Shown here piece after piece: positions 1 to 10,861 of a stretch of DNA of 64,000 bases. The stretch is taken from positions 6,403,501-6,467,500 of the forward strand of contig OW203985.1 in the NCBI GenBank assembly GCA_934047225.1. Direction: 5' to 3'. Below the pieces are notes generated by a model. The model made no database searches, had not been told where the DNA came from, and saw only the letters and a list, made by a program, of their open reading frames with translations. How positions within the stretch are numbered: the stretch's first letter is position 1; every line of letters starts with the position of its first letter. This DNA comes from Ypsolopha sequella. Lineage: Eukaryota; Arthropoda; Insecta; Lepidoptera; Ypsolophidae. The position numbers and the translations under genes were made by a program.

Positions 1-570
1 TCTATGCAACAATGTAAAACACATCATACCAAATTATGCCGTCCATTATCATAAATCATACCCATTAGAGTCATCAAAAATAAACGCGCTATTCAAACTT
101 CATATTGATGACAACGAACGTGGGTACTTATAGCACGAAAATTGTATTGGAACTGGAGATTACGTTCAAAGACGCAAAGCTGGTTTGCACCAGGATCCTA
201 TCCATTAACGTATTCTCTGACTGTATCTTTGCGTGTACACGGCAGGGTTTCCGAGTGTGTTTTTAAATGCTTGGCTAGCTATTTAGTTGGATAAATACTT
301 TGATGACAAGTTTGGCTTCGGCCCTGACATTTCCTATTTGCATCAAGTGGGCTGTCATTTGCATCAAATTAACTAAACGATTTTTTTTTCATTATTTAAT
401 CCTGCTGCTTTTGTTTTTTTTTTTTTGATAAATTAATCTATTAATTACTATCGAAAAAAAAATGGAATCCTTTTAATCTTTCATTTATGTACTTTTATAT
501 TGATGACGATCCCACTGAAAGAGTTGAATAATGTTCATTTTGATTGTATATTTATAAAATTATATTAAAA
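1..570. other. AT-rich DNA, no feature recognised
   Basis: I see no reading frame, repeat end or RNA-like structure that I can support here. It is host intergenic or intronic sequence with short A and T runs. Confidence 0.4.
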
Positions 571-776
571 CTAGGTTTTGTCCGCGGCTTAATCCACGGT
601 GATTTAGTTTGTATTTTTCCGGGATAAAAAGTAGCCTATGTCACTGACAGGCCTATAAACTATCTCCATGCAAAAAATCACACCAATCCGTTGCTCCAGT
701 GTTGCGTGAAAGAAGGACAAACCAACAAACCAACAAACACAATTACCGAATTTCGGAATTATAATAGGGGTACGGA
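571..776 (-). mobile_element. Lep1-like short non-autonomous Helitron
   Basis: Read on the minus strand, the element starts with TC after an A, carries the block GCGTGAAAGAAGGACAAACC in its other orientation, and ends with a GC-rich hairpin (CCGTGGATTAAGCCGCGG) then CTAG followed by T. An A|TC start and a CTAG|T end without target duplication are the Helitron rule. The internal block recurs at 32.2 kb and 34.7 kb, so this is one family. It is about 206 bp and encodes nothing. The name Lep1 rests on remembered similarity; the structure is seen directly. Confidence 0.65.
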
Positions 777-1014
777 TAAAAGTCATAAATTACTTTAGAT
801 AAATACGATAATAAAAAATAATCCCTTTGTGGTTGTAATAGGTTTAGCTAAATTTTGGATTTGATAAACCCTAGAATGTCATATTTGGCGAAAAGCTACG
901 TAACTCTTGGGAAATGTGCGCAAAATAACATGCTTCACTTTGTGTATTTAATATTTCAGATGTTCAATACAAAACCATAAATGGGTATTATAAAAAAAAA
1001 AAAAATTGCAATAT

Positions 1015-1200
1015 CAGACGCCCCACAGCTCACAGGGGATCTAAAAAGGCCTTGGGTGAATCATAAAATGATTTGAAAAAACTCTGACTCTATCAGAGTT
1101 TTTTCACACGTGTAAAAGAGGCGGCATTAGAACAGAATCATAATATGATTAATGCAAAACGGCCTTTTTTAGAGGACCCTGGGACGCTGTTTCTCTCGAT
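1015..1200. repeat. Foldback element with a perfect inner hairpin
   Basis: A perfect 14-bp stem lies at 1074-1087 and 1093-1106 with a 5-base loop. Farther out, ATCTAAAAAGGCC near 1039-1051 faces GGCCTTTTTTAGAGG near 1161-1175, and outer CGCC and GACGC blocks suggest imperfect terminal inverted repeats. This is a decayed MITE-like palindrome with no coding capacity. Confidence 0.5.
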
Positions 1201-1209
1201 CCCATTGTA

Positions 1210-2339
1210 ATTTTTAAACAATCCCTTTTTAGTAGATGTCTACGTCATACAAAACCTACATTCCAGCCTTTGATAGATCAGTCAGTCAAGGTATCTATTA
1301 TTTTATATACAAATATGAATATATATTATGTATGTCACCAAGGTCACTGAGATTAGTTTCGCGTAAACCATTGACAATTTTATAGAAACGGGTCCACTAC
1401 AACGGTTGCGTAAGTAAATAGAGCAAACCGCTCGCGACAAAATCGGTTCTATGGTCACGCAAATTCTATTCAGAACAATTAATTGAGTTTCCTATTATTC
1501 TTACATCATTGGGTCATATCAGCTCTCTTTTGATTACGAGCACTTTTTGTGTAGGTAACTTTGTTAAGAGGGTGGCATACCCTAGCAACTTTTTTTATTA
1601 CCCGTCCAGCACAATAAGTCTAATGGCAAAGACCTTATTGGCATTTCATACAGGCAATTAAATGTTGGCTCTTTGGCCTCTTGTTCTTGGACGCGTAATA
1701 CTAGTGATCACACAGCGTAACAACAAATTGGTGTATTTTTAGCTAACACTGAAATACTTTGTAGGGAAAAAAATATTGGATTTAGGTAACATCCCTTCAT
1801 ATTTTTATTGCCTATTTTATAAAAAAAAAACAAATTGATCTCTTAACCGCGTCTTTAAAACGAACGTTTCAAAACAAAAAAAAAGAGGGTGGAAAACATT
1901 TATTTTTGACAAAAGTATTAATCTTAAGACATTGTTTATAGGTAAAATCCTTAGAAAAAAGATCGATAAATTAAATATATTTTCTTCAATATGAGGAGAG
2001 ACCTAGTTTCTTCCAATGAACCCTTGAAAACTTGGTGTTGTTGATGTTCTAGCGTCAGGTGTCCTGTTAACTATGGTACTTACACAAAAAAGTATAGAGA
2101 AAATCTTCTAGTGTAGATACGCCCAATTTTTTTTTTCCCAGTTTCACAAGGCGCGATTGCGTTTCATTTAAATAACTGAACAATCTCTGGAACAGGTTAT
2201 TAGTGAATTATTGAAAACATAAAATATTTTTTGTAATGTGTTTTACTAAAACAGTTAAACAGTTTTGTCTGATATTTTGCGTATTAAAGTAAAATTAATC
2301 TGGAAGAGATCGCTTTTAGTGATAAGACCACCAATTGTT
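1210..2339. other. AT-rich DNA with one repeat-like patch
   Basis: No gene is visible. About 1600-1690 resembles 50890-50980 (both contain a TGGCAA block, then a CAGGCAATTA or TAGGCAATTA block, then TGGCTC and TTGGCCT), so it is probably an old dispersed repeat. The rest shows nothing I can name. Confidence 0.3.
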
Positions 2340-2416
2340 CCCTACTACTATTATAAAACTGTTTTCTTATTTCTGTTTTTTGGTGTGCAATAAAGAATAT
2401 TGTATTGTATTGTATG
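2340..2416 (+). mobile_element. 3' end of a retroposon with (ATTGT)n tail
   Basis: GTGTGCAATAAAGAATATTG followed by repeated ATTGT units is a retroposon 3' end: a polyadenylation-like AATAAA at 2389-2394 just before a short tandem tail. The 5' part cannot be recognised. This tail style is common for lepidopteran non-LTR elements. Confidence 0.45.
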
Positions 2417-2996
2417 AATACTGATTACTGGATGTTAATGTGAAGTTGCGGAATCCGGAAACTGGCGATAGTACTTCATCTTAACACCCTGTATATGTAT
2501 AATACTGTAAATATGTATGTTATTAATGTACTTTGTTAACCAGAATAAAAGGTTCGGATAGCTACACAACGTATTTTCAACATTAAACATTTAAAGAGTT
2601 AAAATTTGCTCAATTTTCCCAAAATAAAACTTAAATAACATTAAAAATTAGACTATACCTATAAATACAACTAAAGTATAAAGTAAGCTATATACATGCA
2701 TAATTTTAAAATTATTAAAATAACTAAAAAATGCTGGCTAGATAAGATAAAAATTTACACATTTTCTCAGTTCACATGTATTTTATTGACACATTTTAAT
2801 TAAATGTGAAAGTTTTGCCTTTAACGTTGATAAATGAATATTTAATTGAAATAAACCAAAAAAATTGGGAGATTTCATTCTGTGAATAACATATTTCAAC
2901 ATGCTAAAGACTATTTTGCATCAGCAGAACAGTAAAACTAAAACGGTTTTTGTAAACATCGTGTCACTGCTCTAGTCAGCGGCCAGCGCTACCAAT

Positions 2997-3011
2997 ATGG
3001 CGGAGAAAGTG
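2997..3011 (+). CDS. Possible first coding exon (MAEKV), weak
   Basis: A start codon in good context (ACCAATATGG) opens ATG GCG GAG AAA GTG and is followed at once by a strong donor, GTAGGT at 3012-3017. The preceding 30 bases are GC-rich (CAGCGGCCAGCGCTACC) and stand out from the AT-rich surroundings, as a 5' UTR would. The sequence around the ATG also resembles the AATATGGCGG type of initiator/YY1-like motif that overlaps start codons of housekeeping genes. No second exon was found and a MITE sits in the presumed intron at 3090. Chance is a real alternative. Confidence 0.25.
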
Positions 3012-3089
3012 GTAGGTATTTACTGATTATTTGATTACTTTTGGAACCAAGCCCAATAATAGTTATCCGTGACGAAATTATTCAATTAA

Positions 3090-3506
3090 GGCGATATGTA
3101 AAAGTTTTAGCGTCCCTGTTACTCCATATGCGAAAAAACCCTCAGTGCGATAGGGACGGATTCGTAGTAAAGTAGCAAAAAGTCGGTTTTTTATTAATAT
3201 AAAATGTACTAAAGTTGCAATCAAAACTTCGTTTCACCAGGTCCTAGATACCGTTAAAACCCATCTAATAAAATATAATTGTAGTCCATATGTCATTCTA
3301 AATTGTCAAACCAGGAGAATTGGTGTCGATAAAGACCTAATTTCAATAAATATTTCTATCGAGCCGAATTTCTCCAATCGCGTTTCTGTTTTAACAGATC
3401 CCTAGAAAAAGATTCCCAAAATAATATACTATTTTATCAAAATAATACATTATTTACTGAAGTAGATATGCAAGTTCTTAAAGTGTCGATTTTTTTCCAT
3501 AGCGCC
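3090..3506. mobile_element. TTAA-flanked MITE, copy 1 (piggyBac-like)
   Basis: This 417-bp element is bounded by TTAA at 3086-3089 and 3507-3510. Its ends are inverted: GGCGATATG at the left and CATAGCGCC at the right. A second copy of nearly the same length and sequence lies at 35564-35979, also between TTAA sites. A TTAA target duplication is characteristic of the piggyBac superfamily (established). It encodes no transposase, so it would need one in trans. Confidence 0.75.
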
Positions 3507-3510
3507 TTAA

Positions 3511-4882
3511 TGGTCTATTAACGACGATAAATGATAAAGAGAGATATATAGATATATATATAGATATAGATATAGGTAGGTACGTATAATACCATAACGA
3601 AAGGTTATAGACCATACATACAGTGCCGGGGATAGACCATACTAAAATTGGATATTTTGTTTAATATTTTGGTCACATGTTCTACTGATCATACTGGCAA
3701 AATTTGTTTTATGGCTTTGGAACTAACTCGTTCAATTAGCGATTTTCCATAACATTTGAAAAACAACAGATAGTAAGCGCGATCGCGATTGAAATTAAAT
3801 TGGTTAGGGCGAAAAATATTTAATTTACTTGAATTTAACTAAATAGCTGATTCCTCAAAGATAAGAGTAACAAAAAAGAGATTAGTCATAAGCTTTAACT
3901 TTTTAAAACGTCAATATGATTTATATTTGAAGAAAAAAGACCCTTTCTCACACAACTAGAAAATAATCAGAGCAAAATACGACGTCGGGTAGTTGAAAAA
4001 AAAGTAGAAAATAAGTCACGTGTAAAAATTTCTATTTTTGCTTTAGGTTTTAATTAATTTATGAAATTCTCGATATCTGTTTATCTGAATAAAAATAAAT
4101 TGTTTATAAAGATGAAAAAATACAGTTTGCTTAGGACCCCAGAAAAAGTCAACAATCTTCAATAACATCACAGTATAAAGTGTGTTAAGAAGCATATTTT
4201 CAAGTTTAGTTATTGTTCAAATTAAAACAAAAGTGACTGACATAATGGACAGTATAAATTAATTTAAAATTTAAAGTGCCTCAGCTGAAAATAATTGTTT
4301 TGGCACCAAACTGCTGGGCTTACCCATACTAATATAGTAATTTAAATTAGTAAGCAATTAATTGTATCACCTGGTTACATCATACAAACTAGTGCTCTAG
4401 TGGTCAGGGTCTATAAACCAAGCAGGTGGGTGCAATGTGCAGGGAAAGTGGATATTGCGATGCGCGCGCGCCGGCATGGATGCAACGTGCCCGTTGTCGT
4501 CTTAATTGATCATTGGCTATTCAAGAAAGTAAATGGTGCGTGAGGGGTTTTAGGTGCTGCATGATTAAATGGGAGCACCTATGTAGAATGGAATTCATGG
4601 GTATAAATTACAAAATTATGGGATATATACTTTTGAAATTTTAGAACGAATTATTATTATAAAATGGTAAAGCTTGTGACTGTCGTCACTTGGCAAAACT
4701 TTTTTTTAATAAGGCACTTTTTCTTATCCAAAGGGTTTTTGTGTCTTATTTCGATTAACATGAAATTTCATTTTGTTTGATATTGTTTACACAAATTAAG
4801 GGGTTAAGAAAGTTTTAAGGTTTTGTCCAAAAACAAAATGTCTCGTAAATCTTTTATATATATCTGTTTCATCAGTCCTTCT
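3511..4882. other. AT-rich DNA with simple repeats and a GC patch
   Basis: A (GATATA)n-like run covers about 3537-3575. A short GC-rich alternating purine-pyrimidine run, GATGCGCGCGCGCCGGC, sits near 4459-4475. No gene or mobile-element ends are recognised. Confidence 0.3.
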
Positions 4883-5240
4883 ATCCATCCATCAGCCTAG
4901 TTCGTCCACTGCTGGACATAAGCCTTTCCAGGACTTTGCCACTCCCGGCAGTCATCCTGGAAGAATTGCCCATACTCACACACGCTGGACAGACGGGTTG
5001 GTGAGCGCGGTGCCGGAACCCTCGCACCAGTGACGCCGCTGCCCGTCACCAGTCTGTTCCATACAAGGCCCGGCTATTAGGGATGAATATACCGCCATCC
5101 ATAGGTCCCAGGCATGGTGGGCCTCCTAGGTTTAAGCCTGTGAGCTGTCCTCTTACTCTCCCCCGAATTACTTCGAGGCGGTCTCCAAGTAAGATGGTGG
5201 TACCTCCACAGTCGAGCCCGGCATCAGCTCTACCAGCCTA
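4883..5240 (-). mobile_element. 3' fragment of a non-LTR retrotransposon, copy 1
   Basis: On the minus strand the sequence runs through a decayed coding tail that reads DCREWQSPGKAYVQQW, then a stop, then (TGATGGATGG)n. This resembles the C-terminal end of LINE ORF2 proteins, where a motif DR..WR...EAY.QQW precedes the stop. It is close to 23353-23660 along nearly its whole length. It is 5'-truncated and its frame is broken. The clade is not certain; RTE-like is my best guess. Confidence 0.55.
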
Positions 5241-5394
5241 ATTAAAATAACACGGATACATCGAAAATTAAAACAATAAATTATTGCTTACTTTTAAACA
5301 ATTTTAAAAGGTTTTCACTTTTTCGGGCAAATGTGTTGCACGGGACCTCATGTTTTTGACGGTACATAAGTTGACCAAGTCTTTGTAAATATAT

Positions 5395-5715
5395 TCAAAT
5401 TCAAATAGTTTATTTTGCAAAGTAGGTATACATAACACACTTTTTACAAGTCAGATTTAATCTTATAAAAATAAATGTAATAAAATAATAAATGTGCATG
5501 AACTAAATTAAAGGTTTATTTAATTTATGTGACAATATATACATATATATACGATTGAAATGATAAATAAAATTTATAATTATACAAGGTGAAATCCAAA
5601 CAACCGCCCGAACCCATACCGGAGACCCGGCCAGGGACCAGGAACAAGGTTCAATGATCACCAACCGAGCCCCCAGCACGAATCCAGGCGGCCGACCAAA
5701 TCCCATCCTATATAC
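5395..5715 (-). mobile_element. Retroposon with TTGAATTTGAATTT tail, copy 1
   Basis: On the minus strand it begins at a GC-rich head (GGTCGGCCGCCTGGATTCG), passes TTTCACCTTGTATAA, and ends GCAAAATAAACTATTTGAAT plus further TTGAATTT units. A second, similar copy lies on the plus strand at 34867-35232. The AATAAA-type signal close to a tandem TTGAATT tail indicates retroposition. No protein is encoded; the 67-codon frame across the head is only a by-product of its GC-rich sequence. Confidence 0.6.
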
Positions 5716-6022
5716 TACATACTAATAGGTTACATATATAAATACATGCCCATTCGATTAGTTTTGCTTAGAAGAAGGGCAAGAAACTTAGCAAGATCAT
5801 GTCTTTTTTACAAATCAGTTACATATTAAAACTTATATTATACAAATTACTTATATCTACTTTAACTATGGGATAGGAAAATTATTTCTCTTATTACTCA
5901 AATATCTATATACCAACGCAATAAATATATGTATCAAAGTTGTTAAAGAGAACGCAAAAATTAAATATAGCAAGGTCGGTCGGTAAGCAGACGATATTTT
6001 GTAAAGGTTACCGGATATAATA

Positions 6023-6426
6023 GGTCTTTACATATGAAATTGCTGAAATTTTCTTACAGATTCATGAGTTCATAATTCCTGTAATTCAATAGCTATTTCA
6101 ATTATTTGTTTTTTGTTTGAAAGTTGATATCAAGGTCATCTACGTAGGTATTTTTTTTCATTCTCAGTTTGATTAAAAAATATAATCTTCAAAAACAGTT
6201 CGTCCTTAATGCCATCAATTTCCATGATAAGATTCGTAATAATTTTTTACAGCTGACTCTTTCCAAAAATTAATTTAATGTTTCTGTTAGCTTAATATTG
6301 TCTCATTCATACACAAAAGAAATTATTTGGACTAGTAATTCCAAAAAAAATGCCAAAATGTTAATAATGAAAGTTTAGTTTTCTTCAAATTCTCTATAGA
6401 AAACGGCAATATCATATGTAAAGACC
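6023..6426. mobile_element. TA-flanked MITE, copy 1 (Tc1/mariner-like)
   Basis: The ends are perfect inverted repeats, GGTCTTTACATATGA at 6023 and TCATATGTAAAGACC ending at 6426, and a TA dinucleotide flanks each side. A diverged copy is at 43754-44158. A TA target is typical of the Tc1/mariner superfamily, so that assignment is an inference. Length is 404 bp and nothing is encoded. Confidence 0.65.
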
Positions 6427-6546
6427 TAATACATGGATACCAACTTCTGATCAATATTTGAAAGTTGGATGAAACACTATAATGACTTTGTAGGTGACAA
6501 AAATACCGAAAGTTGAATTGGACTTTGAACATAAGGAACATATATC

Positions 6547-6816
6547 TATACAAGGTGACTTTTTGATCATCGTCCAAATTCATACTGGAGGCTTGGTAAG
6601 TGATCAGCATCATGAATAGGTAAAAATTTTTGTGAAATTCGTATAATGAAATTTCGACTTCCCATAGTAATTCACTCCCAGTTCTGAGTGAATCACTATG
6701 GGGAGTTGAAATTTCATTTTATAAATTTCACAAAAATCGTTATTGGATCATGATGCTGATCACTTACCAAGGCTCAAGTATGAATTTGTATGATGTTCAC
6801 AAATTCACCTTGTATA
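6547..6816. mobile_element. Palindromic MITE with TATACAAGGTG ends, copy A
   Basis: Almost the whole 270 bp folds on itself: TATACAAGGTGA at the left matches TCACCTTGTATA at the right, and the arms GGTAAGTGATCAGCATCATG and its complement are exact. The centre is CCATAGTAATTCACTCCCAG facing its near complement. The same terminal motif, with other interiors, appears at 7678, 8761, 23811 and 28010. Confidence 0.7.
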
Positions 6817-7534
6817 TACCCGCATACTCTACTTTTCACTTGTACCATCTTTTTTGTCAGCCATGCTTCGTCCTATAATTACATTATATTTGTTTATTCT
6901 TTGTTTTTATTGTGATATTTCATTATTTGTGTACATTCGCTTTTTTGTACGAACTACTAAAATACAAGTATGTATAAAATTAGATAGGTGATTAGTTTTA
7001 TGTTCCAACTTTTAGTAGTTTTCAGACATTTTTATTAGTTTTAAGTTTCCTAGCGAGAATGAAAGTCAGCCATAAGACTAATCCTCGGTGAAAGTGGATA
7101 GCAACGCGACAGACATACTGATATATTGATATGAGTTTTTTTGTGGTCTACGGGACAAGTAGTCGAGTGGTAGACTCAAAAATATTTGTGTACATTTTTC
7201 TTTTGTTTTTACTTTCCTTGGCTACCGGTTGGCACCGGGTTCTGACATTTAAAATCGTAAAAAAACATTGCGCGAAAATGTTCCCGAGGCAGTTCCATTT
7301 GTCAATGAGACACGATAGTCTAATTTAGCTCGTAAAAATGTAGAAGGAAATTTTGAAATTGGAACGTTCATATTTTTACTTGAAAATAATTGTATTTTCG
7401 AAATAAATTATAACTGGGCAGTGTCTGATAGATAAAACTTTTTTCTCAAAATATTTGCGTACTTCCAATCCGTCCTAAAATTTCGGGTAACTAACATGTT
7501 TCAAAAATACTACTAAGTACTCAGAAATCCTCAC

Positions 7535-7650
7535 CACCCATCACGCACGCTATTCATTGGTGAAAAGCGGGTGTACCAAGTGTGGATTGTGACTTGAATT
7601 TCAAAGTTTACACTTGTGAACACCTCTGAAACCCCATTGGGATTCGAGTC
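7535..7650 (+). mobile_element. tRNA-derived SINE body fragment
   Basis: Contains the block CACCCATCACG, then GGTGAAAAGCGGGTGTACC, AGTGTGGA, and ACACTTGTGAACACCTCTGA. The same blocks in the same order occur at 21936-22145, 40370-40510 and 47965-48330, and inverted at 28627-28925. The tRNA-like head is missing here. Confidence 0.55.
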
Positions 7651-7677
7651 TTTCTTAAAAAAAATATATATATATAT

Positions 7678-7943
7678 ATAAAACGTGTAACAGAAAGGTG
7701 TAACCATATTTGAAGAGGTTACTCAGTCAATGGTATAGAACAACTTTTAATATAGTACCAAGTCTGAAAGCGCGAAAAAAAATCTGCCTTTCCATACATT
7801 TCGGCCGAGCGGCCTTGCATTTTTCTATGAAACGGTCTTTTTTTTTCGAGGTACAGGATTTGTTACATAGTTTAAGTTGTTCTATACCATTGACTGAATA
7901 AACTCTTCAAATATGGTTACACCTTTCTGTTACACGTTGTATA
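7678..7943. mobile_element. Palindromic MITE, copy B (GTGTAACAGAAAGGTGTAAC arms)
   Basis: The left arm ACGTGTAACAGAAAGGTGTA is repeated inverted at the right end before ACGTTGTATA, and the interior (TACTCAGTCAATGGTATAGA and its complement) also pairs. A close relative is at 28010-28272. The 63-codon frame inside is an accident of the palindrome. Confidence 0.65.
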
Positions 7944-7984
7944 TCATAAGTTGTGCGTTTGTGAACGAAATCCGTCACATCCAA

Positions 7985-8032
7985 AGGATGACGGCCCACT
8001 AAGGGCCGAAATATATTTCAAGTTTTAAATTT
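7985..8032 (+). repeat. GATG-hairpin-GAAA motif, copy 1
   Basis: GGATGA is followed by a 6-bp stem CGGCCC/GGGCCG around ACTAA, then AAATATATTTCAAG. It matches the motif at 42830-42863 and belongs to the same hairpin family as 36758-36801, 36839-36876 and 37494-37538. Confidence 0.45.
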
Positions 8033-8161
8033 TCTTTTATTTATTGTGATAATAAATATTTTTACTTAATAAAAGCTTTTTTTTACTGTTTTATATATAT
8101 ATATACAGATTTTTATGAATGTTATGGTTGAAATTAAATAACGACCACAACGTTTTACCTT

Positions 8162-8280
8162 TATAAAATAACGGTTATTTCAAACGTCGTCATTGAGTTC
8201 AGTAATTTCGAATCTTCAATATTCATTGAACGTTTGGAATACTTGAACTTTCGGAAACAACACGTGAAGTACAATTACAG
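8162..8280 (+). promoter_or_regulatory. Candidate promoter and non-coding first exon
   Basis: TATAAAATA begins at 8162, an arthropod-type initiator TTCAGT lies at 8198-8203 and a strong donor, ACAG|GTAAAC, falls at 8280/8281. If used, this gives an 80-base non-coding exon and a 226-base intron ending at the acceptor TTTCAG (8501-8506) in front of the signal-peptide exon. The TATA-to-initiator distance (about 39 bases) is longer than the usual 30, which weakens the TATA call. All three signals are seen; their use is inferred. Confidence 0.35.
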
Positions 8281-8512
8281 GTAAACTGCAAAACTGACTG
8301 AACAATGCAACGTAAATTACATTACGAGGAAACGGAAGTTCTTTTAGTAAAACCGTTCAGCCACAGGTAACAAAGTCCCCACCAAAATTTTAAGAGATCG
8401 TACTTTTACCATCTTCGATTATATTATTGATATTGTTGATAGAAGTTTCCCATCCAGCCATGACTAAATTAAAATAAAATAAAAATAACAAATATATTTG
8501 TTTCAGTGCAAA

Positions 8513-8590
8513 ATGCGAGCGGGCGTGTGGTGCGCAGTAGCGCTTGCGCTGCTCGCTGCCGTGGCTGGCAGCGCCCTTCGACCTACTCAG
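8513..8590 (+). CDS. First coding exon of a secreted protein (signal peptide)
   Basis: I do not recognise the gene. The exon follows a good acceptor (TATTTGTTTCAG, ending 8506), has six untranslated bases, then ATG in the context TGCAAAATGC, an almost ideal insect start. It encodes 26 residues starting MRAGVW. Residues 6-19 are a run of Ala, Val, Leu and Cys, the hydrophobic core of a signal peptide, and cleavage is plausible after AGSA. The exon ends CAG|GTAACA in phase 0. GC content, especially at third codon positions, is far above the surroundings, as expected for coding DNA. The product should enter the secretory pathway; whether it is a hormone precursor, cuticle protein, enzyme or receptor cannot be told from this exon. 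The next coding exon was not found. Two MITEs (7678-7943, 8761-9031) flank the exon closely. Confidence 0.7.
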
Positions 8591-8760
8591 GTAACAATTT
8601 TTACTATAACTCTATATAAAACTTGTATCCTAAGTTTTGTGTTTTGTATTGTGTTCGTTTTTAATGAGTGGATCCTAGTTATCCGAATTACGATTTTATT
8701 TTTATTTTCCATTATATTAAAATTCTAGTTACAAAGTTATTAACATTGTCTAGTTTAGAT

Positions 8761-9031
8761 TATACAAAGTGAAATTCAAGTCATTTTGTTAACGAAAACT
8801 GCTGATAGTACTCGTCCATATGAACAACTTTTACTATGATGCAAAACCTGAAATCGTGAAAAAAAAATCAGCTGTTTCATACATTTGGGTGGAGTAGGTA
8901 TTGAACTTTTCTATGGAACAGCTGATATTTTTTTTACGATTTCAGGGTTGGCTCCATAGTAAAAGTTGTTTATATGGACAAGTACTATCACCAGTTTTCG
9001 TTAACAAAATGACTTAACTTTCACGTTGTAA
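8761..9031. mobile_element. Palindromic MITE, copy C (in the presumed intron)
   Basis: TATACAAAGTGAAATTCAAG at the left faces its diverged complement ending TTTCACGTTGTA at the right; AAGTCATTTTGTTAACGAAA pairs with its inverse, and the centre has AATCAGCTGTTTCAT and CTATGGAACAGCTGAT. The central block is shared with 23811-24082. It lies 170 bp downstream of the signal-peptide exon's donor. Confidence 0.65.
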
Positions 9032-9181
9032 GTTTTATAGCAAAATCCATACTTTGGATACCCTAGTTATTATTAGAGTGCATCACAAAAGGAAATCAAT
9101 CAGAAACAAATGACAGTGGGCAAACTTGTATGGGAGTTGGTGCAAGCGCCGCCAAGATTAAGATTAGTTAAATAAACGGAT

Positions 9182-9402
9182 ATAATGTAGTCCTCAAGCA
9201 AGCAGAACCCCATCAAAATAAAAAAATAAAAATGAAATAAAATGTATTCGTTAAGATTTTTACATTTGCAAAAACTTTCGTCGGGGCCCCGTGTTAATTA
9301 CAAGAACTGAAGTACGGGAGGTTGTTAAACATAATTAGTAATATCTCGAAATCTCTCAGATATATTTTGATGGGGTTCTGCTTGCTTGAAGACTACATTA
9401 TG
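9182..9402. mobile_element. MITE with about 38-bp inverted ends
   Basis: ATAATGTAGTCCTCAAGCAA and the following GCAGAACCCCATCAAAAT are repeated inverted at 9364-9402 with about one mismatch. It sits inside a looser inverted pair (AATGACAGTGGGC near 9108 and GCCCACTGTCATT near 9919), so it may be nested in a larger element. Confidence 0.6.
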
Positions 9403-9409
9403 TCCTTTC

Positions 9410-10860
9410 ATTTAAGGTGGCTCTGTCGGAATAATTAGCAACTCGATTCATGGTGGTTGAAATTTCGAACAAAACAATATTAAAATAAAGTTCTTATCAG
9501 CTCGCACTGCAACATGGCTGTTACGCCGGTCGCTGCGGCTGACGAGTGCGAAAATAGTGTGTTTTTAATTTATTTTAGATAAAATAAAATTAATTTACAA
9601 GAACTGAGAAAACCATATCATTTAATATTATTTTGTCTAGAAGTTTATAAATTTTTATACTGTTTCGTTAAAAACTGTAGCAGTTATATTGTTACAAGCG
9701 GACAAAAAATCGAGAAATAAGGGTAAACTTAGAATTTTCTTGCTTCACTTCTGTACAATAAAATAAAAATTCAGAAAAAACCACATCACTATTTGTATCA
9801 TGTAGATTACTATGTATTTTTCTCCTATTAAAAAATGCTATTGTTATCGTATAAAATGGTTATAGAGTTACTCAGTTCAAGGTCGTTGGCGTTGGGAGAA
9901 AAGCTTGGACCGAATCTGCCCACTGTCATTTCAAGTAAACAATTATTTTAAAAAAACGTGCGTGAGCGTTCAGTATGTGCGTTACTGGCTGGTATATCAA
10001 GTGGTCACAAAAATCCGGTGTTCAGTTATGGTAGAAACATTGATGAAATTTCCAAACAGTGTTATCGATCCGTGATACTCATCACTTATCAAGCCTTATC
10101 AAGGCTGTATAAATTAATGCCACCTTATATAATTCTGTAGCTGAACTTGGTGAACTACCATTGTGTGTCATTGTTCACATCCAGCGTCTCCTTGACTCTT
10201 TAAACACCAAGGTCAGAGTAAGACTATTGTCGTCTAAGCTAGACTGCTATTTGTCACCAGTTGTGACTACTCATTAGTGGAATAGGCCTTGTGATTGAGT
10301 GATGATAGGTTATTGATCTCGTGCTAGATAGCATTACAATAACATACTCATATTTCAAAGTAAGTGTGTGGTTATTTCGTCGTGATGATGTTCATGTAAT
10401 ATGTATATTTATTAGCTCTATGATGTACTGAAAATGTAACGTTTGCTTCACTGGTTATAGGTACTATTATGCCTAACTACGACGTGAAAAGGCGTTTTTA
10501 AAATTAAAGAAGAATATTTATCTACTTCCACTCATTACAACATCAAAAGCGGTTTTATCTGTACGTACATTATTTGATCGATGTTATAATACAATTTTAT
10601 AACAATAATAATAATAATTTTATATAAATATAAAATTTAGTTTAAGACGGCTACAGAATCAATCACTAGCAATAACGGTCTGTCTTAATTTCTTAAGCCA
10701 CGCCCTCTGCTAGTTTTCACTTCTGATTGGTCTCAGGCATCTACTTACCAATTCCTTGGGCTTAGGTACCATGAATAAGGTATTGAATGAGGAGTGTTCT
10801 TTTTAAAATTGTTCGTGAAATTGTTTTTGATGGTTGAATTGTGTACAACTAAACATAATT
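9410..10860. other. AT-rich DNA, no gene seen
   Basis: Apart from the outer inverted block near 9919 and short (AAT)n runs near 10600, nothing is recognised. The 60-codon frame at 9958-10140 has no family signature. Confidence 0.3.
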
Positions 10861-10861
10861 A

